From Candidatus Bipolaricaulota bacterium (GTDB lineage Bacteria > Bipolaricaulota > Bipolaricaulia > Bipolaricaulales > Bipolaricaulaceae), in assembly GCA_025060415.1 (NCBI GenBank), contig JANXBT010000002.1, positions 1 to 64,000 on the forward strand: a stretch of DNA of 64,000 nt, in the 5' to 3' direction. The notes under the pieces are model-generated. The model saw only the letters and a program-made list of their open reading frames with translations. It had not been told where the DNA came from and did not search any database. A program made the translations under genes and the position numbers. How positions within the stretch are numbered: position 1 is the stretch's first letter; each line of letters opens with the position of its first letter. Shown here piece by piece: positions 49,045-56,281 of this stretch.

Positions 49045-50046
49045 ATGCGCTCCCGGTGGCTGGACCCCCAGGCGGAGGCGGCGGAGCCGCAGCTGCGGGC
49101 CCTGCGCCCCCAAACCCTCGAGGAGTTCGTGGGGCAGGAGAAGATCAAGGAGCGCCTCAGGGTCTACATCCAAGCGGCCAAGGCCCGCGGCGAACCCCTG
49201 GATCACGTGCTCCTCCTCTCCCCGCCGGGGTTGGGCAAGACCACCCTGGCCCACATCATCGCCCGGGAAATGGGGGTGCAGATCAAGGTTTCCTCCGGTC
49301 CGGCGCTGGAGCGGCCCGGAGACCTCGCGGCCATCCTCACCCACCTCTCTCCGGGGGACATCCTGTTTGTGGACGAGATCCACCGGCTTCACCCGAAGGT
49401 GGAGGAGATCCTCTACCCGGCCATGGAGGATTGGAAGCTCCCCATCGTCCTGGGCGAGGGCCCCCACGCCCGCTGCATCGAGCTCCCCCTGGCGCCCTTC
49501 ACGCTCATCGGCGCCACCACCCGCGAGGGCCTCCTCACCACGCCCCTGCGGGACCGGTTCGAGGTCGTGTTCCGCCTGGAGTTCTACACGCCGGAGGAGC
49601 TCGCGGAGATCCTGGGCCGGGCCGCGCCGAAGCTGGGGGTGGCCATCACCCCCGAGGCGGCGCGGGTGCTGGGCGGCCGCGCCCGGGGGACGCCCCGCAT
49701 CGCCCTCCGCCTGCTGCGCCGGGCCCGCGACGTGGCCCAGGTGCGCGGCCTCCCCGCCATCACCGCGGAGGTGGCCCACGAGACCCTGAGGATGCTGGGG
49801 ATCGACGAGGCCGGCCTGGACGAGCTGGACCGGCGGATCCTCAGCGTGATGATGGACCGCTTCGACGGGGGGCCGGTGGGCTTGGAGACCCTCAGCGCCG
49901 CCCTGGGGGAGGACCCGGAGACGATCGCCGAGCTATACGAGCCCTACCTCATCGCGCTGGGGTTCATCCGCAAGACCCCCCAGGGCCGGGTGGCCACGGA
50001 GCGGGCCTACGCCCACCTGGGCCGCACGCCCTCGCGCCTCCTTTAG
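49045..50046 (+). CDS. ruvB: Holliday junction branch migration ATPase RuvB
   Basis: 333 residues: [19 protein letters not shown], Walker [58 protein letters not shown] (sensor/arginine finger) and the C-terminal winged helix ending [14 protein letters not shown]. Motor of the RuvABC machinery; ruvC is at 19966. Its 3' end overlaps the convergent phosphatidyltransferase gene by 4 nt. Confidence 0.98.
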   Translation: MRSRWLDPQAEAAEPQLRALRPQTLEEFVGQEKIKERLRVYIQAAKARGEPLDHVLLLSPPGLGKTTLAHIIAREMGVQIKVSSGPALERPGDLAAILTHLSPGDILFVDEIHRLHPKVEEILYPAMEDWKLPIVLGEGPHARCIELPLAPFTLIGATTREGLLTTPLRDRFEVVFRLEFYTPEELAEILGRAAPKLGVAITPEAARVLGGRARGTPRIALRLLRRARDVAQVRGLPAITAEVAHETLRMLGIDEAGLDELDRRILSVMMDRFDGGPVGLETLSAALGEDPETIAELYEPYLIALGFIRKTPQGRVATERAYAHLGRTPSRLL

Positions 50047-50585
50047 CGGCGGAAGTAGGCCCGGGCCCCCGCCAAGAAGTCCCCCACCACGCCCAGGAAG
50101 CGCCGCCAGTCCAAGATGAGCGCGAGGATCATCCACACCAGCCCGGCATAGGCGGCCGCGGGCTCCCGAAAGAGGGCGATGATGAAGGGCGTGAACACCC
50201 ACGGGAAGGCCAACAACATCGTCACGGACTTGAACTTGAGGAAGTGCCGATACCGCAGGGTGTACAGGGAGATGAGCACGGCGGCCCCAAGGTAGGGGAG
50301 GCCGATCTCCCGCGGCACGAGCCCCGTGCTCACCAGGTACACCGCGGAGGCGAGGACCATGAGCATGTCGATCTGGAAGTCGTGCTCGCCCAGCCACGTG
50401 GGGCCCTTTTCGTAGCGGCGGGCCAGCCGGCCGTCCACCATGTCCGTGGTCCAGCCCAGGAGGAGGAGCCCGGCCACCGCCCCCAGGGCCTGGGGCCCCG
50501 CGGGGATCAGAGCCAGGATGGCCAAGGCGATGAGGATCCGGCTCGCGGTCAGCCAATCCGGAAGGCGCTCGCGCCTGCTCATCAA
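50043..50585 (-). CDS. CDP-alcohol phosphatidyltransferase family protein
   Basis: 180 residues with about six helices. The family motif is [20 protein letters not shown], with EHDFQID after it: D-x2-DG-x2-AR and the two distal Asp residues are present, although the glycine is shifted by one position. [19 protein letters not shown] at the N-terminus is typical. Transfers a phosphatidyl group from CDP-diacylglycerol (or archaetidyl analogue) to an alcohol; a PgsA-like function is likely but not certain. Lies 6 nt after the fusion gene's stop codon region, in the opposite-end-to-start arrangement of one operon. Confidence 0.85.
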   Translation of the reverse strand: MMSRRERLPDWLTASRILIALAILALIPAGPQALGAVAGLLLLGWTTDMVDGRLARRYEKGPTWLGEHDFQIDMLMVLASAVYLVSTGLVPREIGLPYLGAAVLISLYTLRYRHFLKFKSVTMLLAFPWVFTPFIIALFREPAAAYAGLVWMILALILDWRRFLGVVGDFLAGARAYFRR

Positions 50586-50591
50586 AAACTA

Positions 50592-53528
50592 TTATAGCCC
50601 GCTCAGGCGCAAGCCCTCGTCCAGGGGCGCGAACGCCAGGGAGAACGCGGGGAACGCGGGGATGTCCAGGCTCAGCCGGAGGGTGCCCAGGCCCAACCGC
50701 ACCCCGAGGCGGAGACAGCCGGCCAAGGTGTGGAAGAGGCCGACCTCCGCTTGGACGAGGCGCTGGGCGGGGGCGTCGTACTCGAGGGCGGCGCTCCAAG
50801 ACCACGCCTCCCCCCAGGTCCCGTCGGCGCTCAGGAAGGCCCGGCGCAGGGCCAGCGGCCAGGGGGAGAGGCGGACCCCCCAGGCCAGGTCCAGGCCCTC
50901 CCCGGACAGGCGGCCGCGGAGGAGCAGGTCCTGCCAGGTCCCCCCGGAATAGCCCAGGCTGCCCTCCACCGCCCAGCCCGGGCCCTGGCCCCGCCCCTGC
51001 ACCCGCGCCTGCAAGACGGCGGTCGGCGCCACCTGGGCGGAAAAGGTGAGGGAAAGGCCTCCGCCGCTCAAGCTCCAGGTCAGGGGGAGGGCCGCACCGC
51101 CCAGGAAGTCCCAGCCCAGGCTCAGCTTTTGCGTCCACCCGCCGGCGCGGGCGCTCACGGTGAGGCCGGCCTGGCTTTGGCTGGACAGGGCGTCGAAGGC
51201 GAACGGGGAGCGCCCCAGGGCCAAGCGCTGCTGGGCCCAGAGGGAAAGCGGCCCCCATCCCAGGCTGGGCGAAAGGGCCAGGTGCAGGCGCTCGGCCCCG
51301 GGGTACTGGTCCAGCCCCCCCTCCACGGCGAGCCGGAGCTGGACCGGACCGAGGGCCAGGGCCTTGCTCCACGCCAAGCCCACCCCCACCCGCCAGCCCG
51401 CCCGCGCGCCCTCCCGGAAGTGGCCTACCCCCAGCCGCGCCTGGAGGTCCCCACCCCAGGCGGGCAGGGACCGGGAAAGCGAGAGCTCGGGGAGGCGGAG
51501 GTAGGGGCCCTGGGCGCCCTCCGCCGTGCCCGCGCTGAGCCCCACGCTCCAGCCCTGGATCCGGCCGGAAAGGTCCAGAAACACGCCTTGGGGACGCCAG
51601 CGCGCTTGCCCCTGCCAGGGCTCCCCAAGAAGCCGGCCCTGCAGGCGCAGGAACCCCTGGTCCGGCCCAAGGAGGAGGCTGCCGCCCTCCCAGGCCGCGG
51701 AGAGGCCGGGCTGGACCCGGGCGACCTCGGGATACACGGTGAGGACGAGGGCCCCTACGGCCCCCTCCCACGGGGTCCAGGGGAAGGACCAGCGCAGGTA
51801 CCAATGCGGGCCGAGGCGGCCCACCTCGGGCAGAAAGGGGATGCCCTCCTCCCCTAGCCGGGCGGCATAGAAGGGAAGCCACACCACGGGGTAGCCGAAG
51901 GACTCCACGCGCACGTTCCTCACGAACAGCCACCGCCGGGGGAGGAACAGGAATTCCTCCGCCCGGACGAGGTAGGGCGGGCCCTCCCAGCAGGGGCAGG
52001 TGGTGAAGCGGACGTCCCGGCCGGCGATGCGGGCGATCTCCCCCTGGGCGAACTCCACCGCGCCCTGGGCCGCCGCAAACCGGAGGGCCTCGGGCTTTTC
52101 CGGCCCGGGGAAGCGCGCCTCGCCCTGAAACTCGTGGAGCTCGGCGGAGGCGAGCTCCCCCGCGGGGGAGAGCACGGCCCAAAGGAGGCGGGCCTCCACC
52201 CAACCCCCCTCCGCCTCCACCCGGGCTCCCTCCGCCCGCATCGCCCAGCCCCCCTCCTCCCGGAACTCCACGCGGCGGGCGGTCAGGGCATAGCCCGCAA
52301 GGACGAGGTGCGCCTCCTGCAGGCTCCAGAGGCGCCCCTCCTGTTCCACGGTGACCTCCTCGGCGGTGAGCTCGGCGAAGGGGGGAGCGGCAAGGCCCCC
52401 CAGGCTCAGCCCCAAAAGGAAAAGGAGGGCGCCGCGAAAGCGCAGCCGATCCGCGCCCAGGTAGAGGAGGGCTCCGAGGAAGCCCAGGACGAGGTGGGGG
52501 AGCCAGCCGCCCAGGAAGGGGGGGAGGAGGCCCCGTCGGGCCAGGGTGCGGGCCCAGAGGAACAGGGCCTGGGCTCCGGCCGCAAGGAGGAAGCCCACCA
52601 CCATCCCGGTGGCCCGGCCCCGCCGCCCCAACAGCACCCCCAGCGGCGCGCCGAACAGCACGAACACGAAGGCCGCCCCGGCGATGGCCAGCTTCCCGTG
52701 GTACTCCACCCAAAGGGGGCGGGTGTCGTGCCCGCCCTGGCGCAGGAGCTCGATGCGCTCCCGGAGCTCGCGGGCGGACATCTCGCTGGGGGTGCGGCCG
52801 CCCAGCACGGCCTCCTCCAGCTTCTCCCCCACCTCCAGGCGCAGCTCGGCAAAGCCCAGGACCTCCGTGAGCTCCCCCCCGGACCCAAAGCGCAGCACCC
52901 GCCCCTCCCGTAGGACGAGCTGCCCCCGCTCCAGCACGCCCTCCTTGGCCGTGACCACGGCGGGGAACAGCGCGCGGGGGAAGAGCTGCCCGGACAGGTC
53001 GTAGACCACCACGCCCTCCACCCGCGCCCCCGTGTAGCGCTCCACGTAGAAGAGCTCGCCCCGCGGGCCCCGGAAGAACACGTTTTCCTGGAGGGTGGGG
53101 ACCGGGCCCCGGTAGAGGAGGGCGAGGAGCTCGCGGCGGTAGAGGGCCTCGGCCTCGGGGACCACGAGCTCCGAGAAGGCCAGGGACAGGGCGCTCACCG
53201 CCAGGCCGAACCCCAAAAAGGGGAGGAGGATGCGGCGGAGGGAGTAGCCCAGGGCCTGGAGGGCCAGGAGCTCCCGGTCCGAGGCCAGGCGGGCCAAGGC
53301 GAGGAAGGTGGCGAGGAGGACGCCGGCGGGCGCGGCCAGGGTCAGGATGTTGGGGAGCTTGAAGCTGAGGAGGCGCAGGAGGGCCGCGGCGGAGACGCCC
53401 CGGGCGAAGAGCGCGTCGGACAGGGAGAGCACGAGCTCCAGGCTGATGAACACCAAGAAGGCCAGAAGGGAGACGAGGAAGGGGGGGATGAGCTCGCGCA
53501 AAAGGTACGCATCCAGGCGCAGCCGCAC
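50592..53528 (-). CDS. Fused LptF/LptG-type permease and LptD/OstA-like outer-membrane protein
   Basis: 978 residues in one uninterrupted frame. Residues about 1-358 are an LptF/G (YjgP/YjgQ) permease: three N-terminal helices (11-36, 53-80, 100-120), a periplasmic beta region (about 145-250) and three helices (278-358), with LLRELIPPFLVSLLAFLVF and SELVVPEAEALYRRELL. Residues about 363-385 are an extra hydrophobic segment after DRLRFR, resembling a signal peptide. From about 386 onward: an OstA-like region (LTAEEVTVEQEG, LTARRVEF, AQGAVEF), the LptD-like FTTCPC near 508-513, NVRVESFGYPVVWLPFYAARL, and strand-rich barrel sequence to the end. Separately these parts are the two ends of the LPS transport bridge. 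GTG start; TATCAT lies 6 nt upstream. Lpt-type function is inferred; LPS itself is not shown. Confidence 0.85.
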   Translation of the reverse strand: MRLRLDAYLLRELIPPFLVSLLAFLVFISLELVLSLSDALFARGVSAAALLRLLSFKLPNILTLAAPAGVLLATFLALARLASDRELLALQALGYSLRRILLPFLGFGLAVSALSLAFSELVVPEAEALYRRELLALLYRGPVPTLQENVFFRGPRGELFYVERYTGARVEGVVVYDLSGQLFPRALFPAVVTAKEGVLERGQLVLREGRVLRFGSGGELTEVLGFAELRLEVGEKLEEAVLGGRTPSEMSARELRERIELLRQGGHDTRPLWVEYHGKLAIAGAAFVFVLFGAPLGVLLGRRGRATGMVVGFLLAAGAQALFLWARTLARRGLLPPFLGGWLPHLVLGFLGALLYLGADRLRFRGALLFLLGLSLGGLAAPPFAELTAEEVTVEQEGRLWSLQEAHLVLAGYALTARRVEFREEGGWAMRAEGARVEAEGGWVEARLLWAVLSPAGELASAELHEFQGEARFPGPEKPEALRFAAAQGAVEFAQGEIARIAGRDVRFTTCPCWEGPPYLVRAEEFLFLPRRWLFVRNVRVESFGYPVVWLPFYAARLGEEGIPFLPEVGRLGPHWYLRWSFPWTPWEGAVGALVLTVYPEVARVQPGLSAAWEGGSLLLGPDQGFLRLQGRLLGEPWQGQARWRPQGVFLDLSGRIQGWSVGLSAGTAEGAQGPYLRLPELSLSRSLPAWGGDLQARLGVGHFREGARAGWRVGVGLAWSKALALGPVQLRLAVEGGLDQYPGAERLHLALSPSLGWGPLSLWAQQRLALGRSPFAFDALSSQSQAGLTVSARAGGWTQKLSLGWDFLGGAALPLTWSLSGGGLSLTFSAQVAPTAVLQARVQGRGQGPGWAVEGSLGYSGGTWQDLLLRGRLSGEGLDLAWGVRLSPWPLALRRAFLSADGTWGEAWSWSAALEYDAPAQRLVQAEVGLFHTLAGCLRLGVRLGLGTLRLSLDIPAFPAFSLAFAPLDEGLRLSGL

Positions 53529-53534
53529 GGGGGA

Positions 53535-53540
53535 ATGATA
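53535..53540 (-). promoter_or_regulatory. -10 element of the fusion gene (leaderless arrangement)
   Basis: Minus-strand TATCAT ending 6 nt before the GTG at 53528. A TTGGCA (53566-53561) is 20 nt further up, long for a -35 spacing, and overlaps the miaB -35. Confidence 0.5.
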
Positions 53541-53559
53541 CCCAAGGGGCCTGGAGCGG

Positions 53560-53587
53560 TTGCCAACCCGGGCCGAGCGGATAGGAT
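53560..53587 (+). promoter_or_regulatory. miaB promoter (leaderless arrangement)
   Basis: TTGCCA (53560-53565), 16-nt spacer and TAGGAT (53582-53587), 8 nt before the ATG at 53596. The -35 lies in an 11-nt palindrome GGTTGCCAACC shared with the divergent fusion gene. Confidence 0.6.
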
Positions 53588-53595
53588 CAAAGGCC

Positions 53596-54897
53596 ATGCG
53601 GGTTTGTGTCCTCACCTGGGGCTGCCAGCTCAACCACCACAAAAGCGAGGAGATCGCCGGGGTGTTGGCCGCGGCCGGGTACGCCCTGGTGGACCGGCCG
53701 GAGGAGGCGGACGTCGTCCTCCTCAACACCTGCATGGTGCGGCAAAAGAGCGAGGACAAGGCGGTCAGCCGGGTGCGGGAGCTGCGGCGGCTCAAGCGGG
53801 AAAGGCCCCTGCTGATCGGCGTGGGCGGGTGCATGGCCCAGGGCCGCGGGGAGAAAATCCTGGAGATCTGCAAGGGCGCGGACTTCGCCTTCGGCACCGT
53901 GGGGTTGCGTTTCCTGCCGGAGCTCATCGAGCGGGCCCGGCGCGGGGAGCGCCTCGCCCACCTCCCCGAGCCCGGGGAGCTGGAGCGCCTGCCCGTGCGG
54001 CGCACCAGCCCCTTCCAGGCCTACGTGACCCTCGCCGAGGGGTGCTCCCACGCCTGCGCCTACTGCGTGATCCCCAGGGTGCGCGGCCCCTTGCGCTCCC
54101 GCCCCATGCCCGAGGTCCTCGCCGAGCTTTGGGAGCTGGCCGAGCGGGGCTACAAGGAGGTCACCCTCCTTGGGCAGAACGTGGACGCCTACGGCCAGGA
54201 CCTGCGGGACGGCACGAGCTTCGCCCGCCTCCTGCGCGCGGTGGGGAAGATCCCGATCCCCCGCGTGCGCTTCACCAGCTCCCATCCCGCCTACATGACG
54301 GAGGAGGTCATCGCCGCCATCGCCGAGGAGGCGAACATCTGCGAGCACGTGCACCTGGCGGTGCAGTCCGGAAGCGACCGGATCCTCAAGGCCATGCGGC
54401 GGGGCTACACGCGCGAGGGCTTCCTGCGCCTGGTGGAAAGGATCAAGAGGGCGGTGCCCGGGGTGAACCTCACCACCGATGTGATCGTGGGCTTCCCTGG
54501 AGAGGAGGAAGAGGACTTCGCGGCGACCCTCTCCCTGATCGAGGAGGTGCGGTTTGGGACGGTGTACGTGGCGGCGTACTCGCCCCGGCCGAACACGCCC
54601 GCCGAGCCCCTGGGCGATCCCGTTCCCCAGGCCGAGAAGGCCCGCCGCCTCCAGGAGGTCCTGAACCTGACCCGCCGCATCGCCCTCGAGCTCCACCGCG
54701 AGCGCCTGGGCTCCACCGTGGAAATCCTCGTGGAGGAGCACCTCCCGGAGAAGGGGCTGGTGCTGGGGAAGACCCGGGATTTCCGGACCGTGCTGGCCCC
54801 CGGGGGGCCGGAGCTCGTGGGGCAGTTCGTGGAGGTGGAGGTCCAGGGGGCCACGCCCGCCGCCCTCCTTGGCGCCGTGAAGGAACGGGTGGCATGA
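53596..54897 (+). CDS. miaB: tRNA-2-methylthio-N6-dimethylallyladenosine synthase MiaB
   Basis: 433 residues. UPF0004 domain: VLTWGCQLNHHKSEE, LLNTCMVRQKSEDKA and GVGGCMAQ supply the three auxiliary-cluster cysteines. Radical SAM motif CSHACAYC, then LLGQNVDAYG, a MiaB hallmark that separates it from RimO and MtaB. C-terminal TRAM-like strand region. Adds the methylthio group at A37 of tRNAs. The ATG at 53596 gives the family N-terminus and follows TAGGAT; an in-frame GTG-type start at 53560 would overlap the promoter. ATGA overlap with the kinase. Confidence 0.93.
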   Translation: MRVCVLTWGCQLNHHKSEEIAGVLAAAGYALVDRPEEADVVLLNTCMVRQKSEDKAVSRVRELRRLKRERPLLIGVGGCMAQGRGEKILEICKGADFAFGTVGLRFLPELIERARRGERLAHLPEPGELERLPVRRTSPFQAYVTLAEGCSHACAYCVIPRVRGPLRSRPMPEVLAELWELAERGYKEVTLLGQNVDAYGQDLRDGTSFARLLRAVGKIPIPRVRFTSSHPAYMTEEVIAAIAEEANICEHVHLAVQSGSDRILKAMRRGYTREGFLRLVERIKRAVPGVNLTTDVIVGFPGEEEEDFAATLSLIEEVRFGTVYVAAYSPRPNTPAEPLGDPVPQAEKARRLQEVLNLTRRIALELHRERLGSTVEILVEEHLPEKGLVLGKTRDFRTVLAPGGPELVGQFVEVEVQGATPAALLGAVKERVA

Positions 54898-55853
54898 TCC
54901 TCACCGTCACCCCCAACCCCGCCCTGGACAAGTTCTACTGGCTGCGGGAGCTCCCCGACATCCGCGTGCCCGTGGAGGAGGGCATCCTCATCGGGGCAGA
55001 AAAGTCCCTGACCTCCGCGGGCGGGAAGGGCCTCAACGTGTCCGTGTTCCTGGCGGCCCACGGCCTGGAGACGGTGGCCATGGGCTTTCTGGCCGGGCAC
55101 ACGGGGCAGATCATCCTCCGCGACCTTTTGGCGCGGGGCGTGAGCGCCAACTTCGTGTGGATCGAAGGGGAGAACCGCACGAACGTGGCCCTGATCGTGC
55201 GCGGCCGGGAATACCACCCCATCCACATCCACGAGGAGGGGCCCACGATCCCCCCGGAGGCGGTGGGGATCTTCCTACGCAAGTACGAGCGGATGCTGCG
55301 CCGCGCGAGCTTCGTGGTGCTGGCCGGGCTTTTGGCGCCCGGGCTGGGCCCGGACTTCTACCGGGAGCTGGCCCGCCGGGCCCGCGCCCAGGGGGTGCGG
55401 GTGGTGGTGCACGCCGGCGGCGAGCCCCTCGTGCGCACCTTCCCCGAGCGGCCGTTCCTGGTGAAGCCGGACGTGCGGGAGGCCCTGCGCCTGGGGGACC
55501 TCCCCGTGCGCACCAAAGAGGAGATCCTGGTGGCGGGAAGGCGGGCCATCCAGGAGGGCGCGGAGCTCTGCCTCATCTCCCACCACCTCACCGGCGACAT
55601 CCTCATCTCGGCGGACGGGGTGTGGGAATTCGAGGCCCGCGTTCCCCTGAGCACCTTCCGGAACCTGGTGGGCGCCGACGACGCCCTGGTGGGGGGAATC
55701 CTGGTGGGCCTCGCCCAGGGCAAGGACCTCATCGAGAGCGTGCGGTACGGGATGGCCGCGGCCGTGGCCTCGGCCGAGGTCGAGGAGAAGCTCTGCCTGG
55801 ACCGCGAGCGCATCCTCGCGGAGATGGCTCGGGTGGAGGTGCGCCCCGCATGA
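54894..55853 (+). CDS. PfkB-family sugar kinase, 1-phosphofructokinase-like
   Basis: 319 residues: MILTVTPNPALDKFYWL and SAGGKGLNVSVFLAAHG are the 1-phosphofructokinase/tagatose-6-phosphate kinase pattern. FLVKPDVREAL occupies the position of the usual NxxE segment, and the catalytic loop reads VGADDALVGGILVGL instead of GAGD. The catalytic Asp is kept but the second glycine of the anion hole is Asp, so activity or substrate may differ. Coupled to miaB and to the CBS gene by ATGA overlaps. Confidence 0.88.
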   Translation: MILTVTPNPALDKFYWLRELPDIRVPVEEGILIGAEKSLTSAGGKGLNVSVFLAAHGLETVAMGFLAGHTGQIILRDLLARGVSANFVWIEGENRTNVALIVRGREYHPIHIHEEGPTIPPEAVGIFLRKYERMLRRASFVVLAGLLAPGLGPDFYRELARRARAQGVRVVVHAGGEPLVRTFPERPFLVKPDVREALRLGDLPVRTKEEILVAGRRAIQEGAELCLISHHLTGDILISADGVWEFEARVPLSTFRNLVGADDALVGGILVGLAQGKDLIESVRYGMAAAVASAEVEEKLCLDRERILAEMARVEVRPA

Positions 55854-56281
55854 GGGTGCGGGACTTCCTGCGCCGGGACCTCACCTCCCTCGACCGGGAC
55901 ACCCCCTTGGGCCAGGCCATCCGCCTCCTGGAGCGGTCGGGCCACGCCGCCCTGCCCGTGGTGGACGAGGAGGGGCGGGTCATCGGCGTCCTCTCCGAGC
56001 GGGACATCATCCGCGCCCTCCTCCCCGGCTACCTCGACCTCTTGCGCTCCGCCTCCTTCCTGCCCAGCCTGAACCAGATGGCCAAAAAGCTCCGGGAGAT
56101 CGAGCGCTTGCCGGTGGAGCGGTTCATGACCCGGGAAGTGGTGACCTGCAGGCCGGAGGACACCGACCTCCACGTGGCGGACCTCATGCTGCGCAAGGGC
56201 CTTAAACAGATCCCCGTGGTGGACGCCCAGGGCCGCCTCATCGGCCAGGTCCGCCGCATCGACCTCCTGTCCCACCTCTAG
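55850..56281 (+). CDS. Two-CBS-domain protein
   Basis: 143 residues: two CBS motifs (VRDFLRRDLTSLDRDTPLGQA ... ALPVVDEEGRVIGVLSERD; and VERFMTREVVTCRPEDTDLHV ... QIPVVDAQGRLIGQVRRID) with a helical linker of about 30 residues. CBS pairs bind adenosine nucleotides and regulate partners; here no fused effector is present. Overlaps the kinase (ATGA) and shares one base with the helicase start, so it is in the same transcript. Confidence 0.9.
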   Translation: MRVRDFLRRDLTSLDRDTPLGQAIRLLERSGHAALPVVDEEGRVIGVLSERDIIRALLPGYLDLLRSASFLPSLNQMAKKLREIERLPVERFMTREVVTCRPEDTDLHVADLMLRKGLKQIPVVDAQGRLIGQVRRIDLLSHL

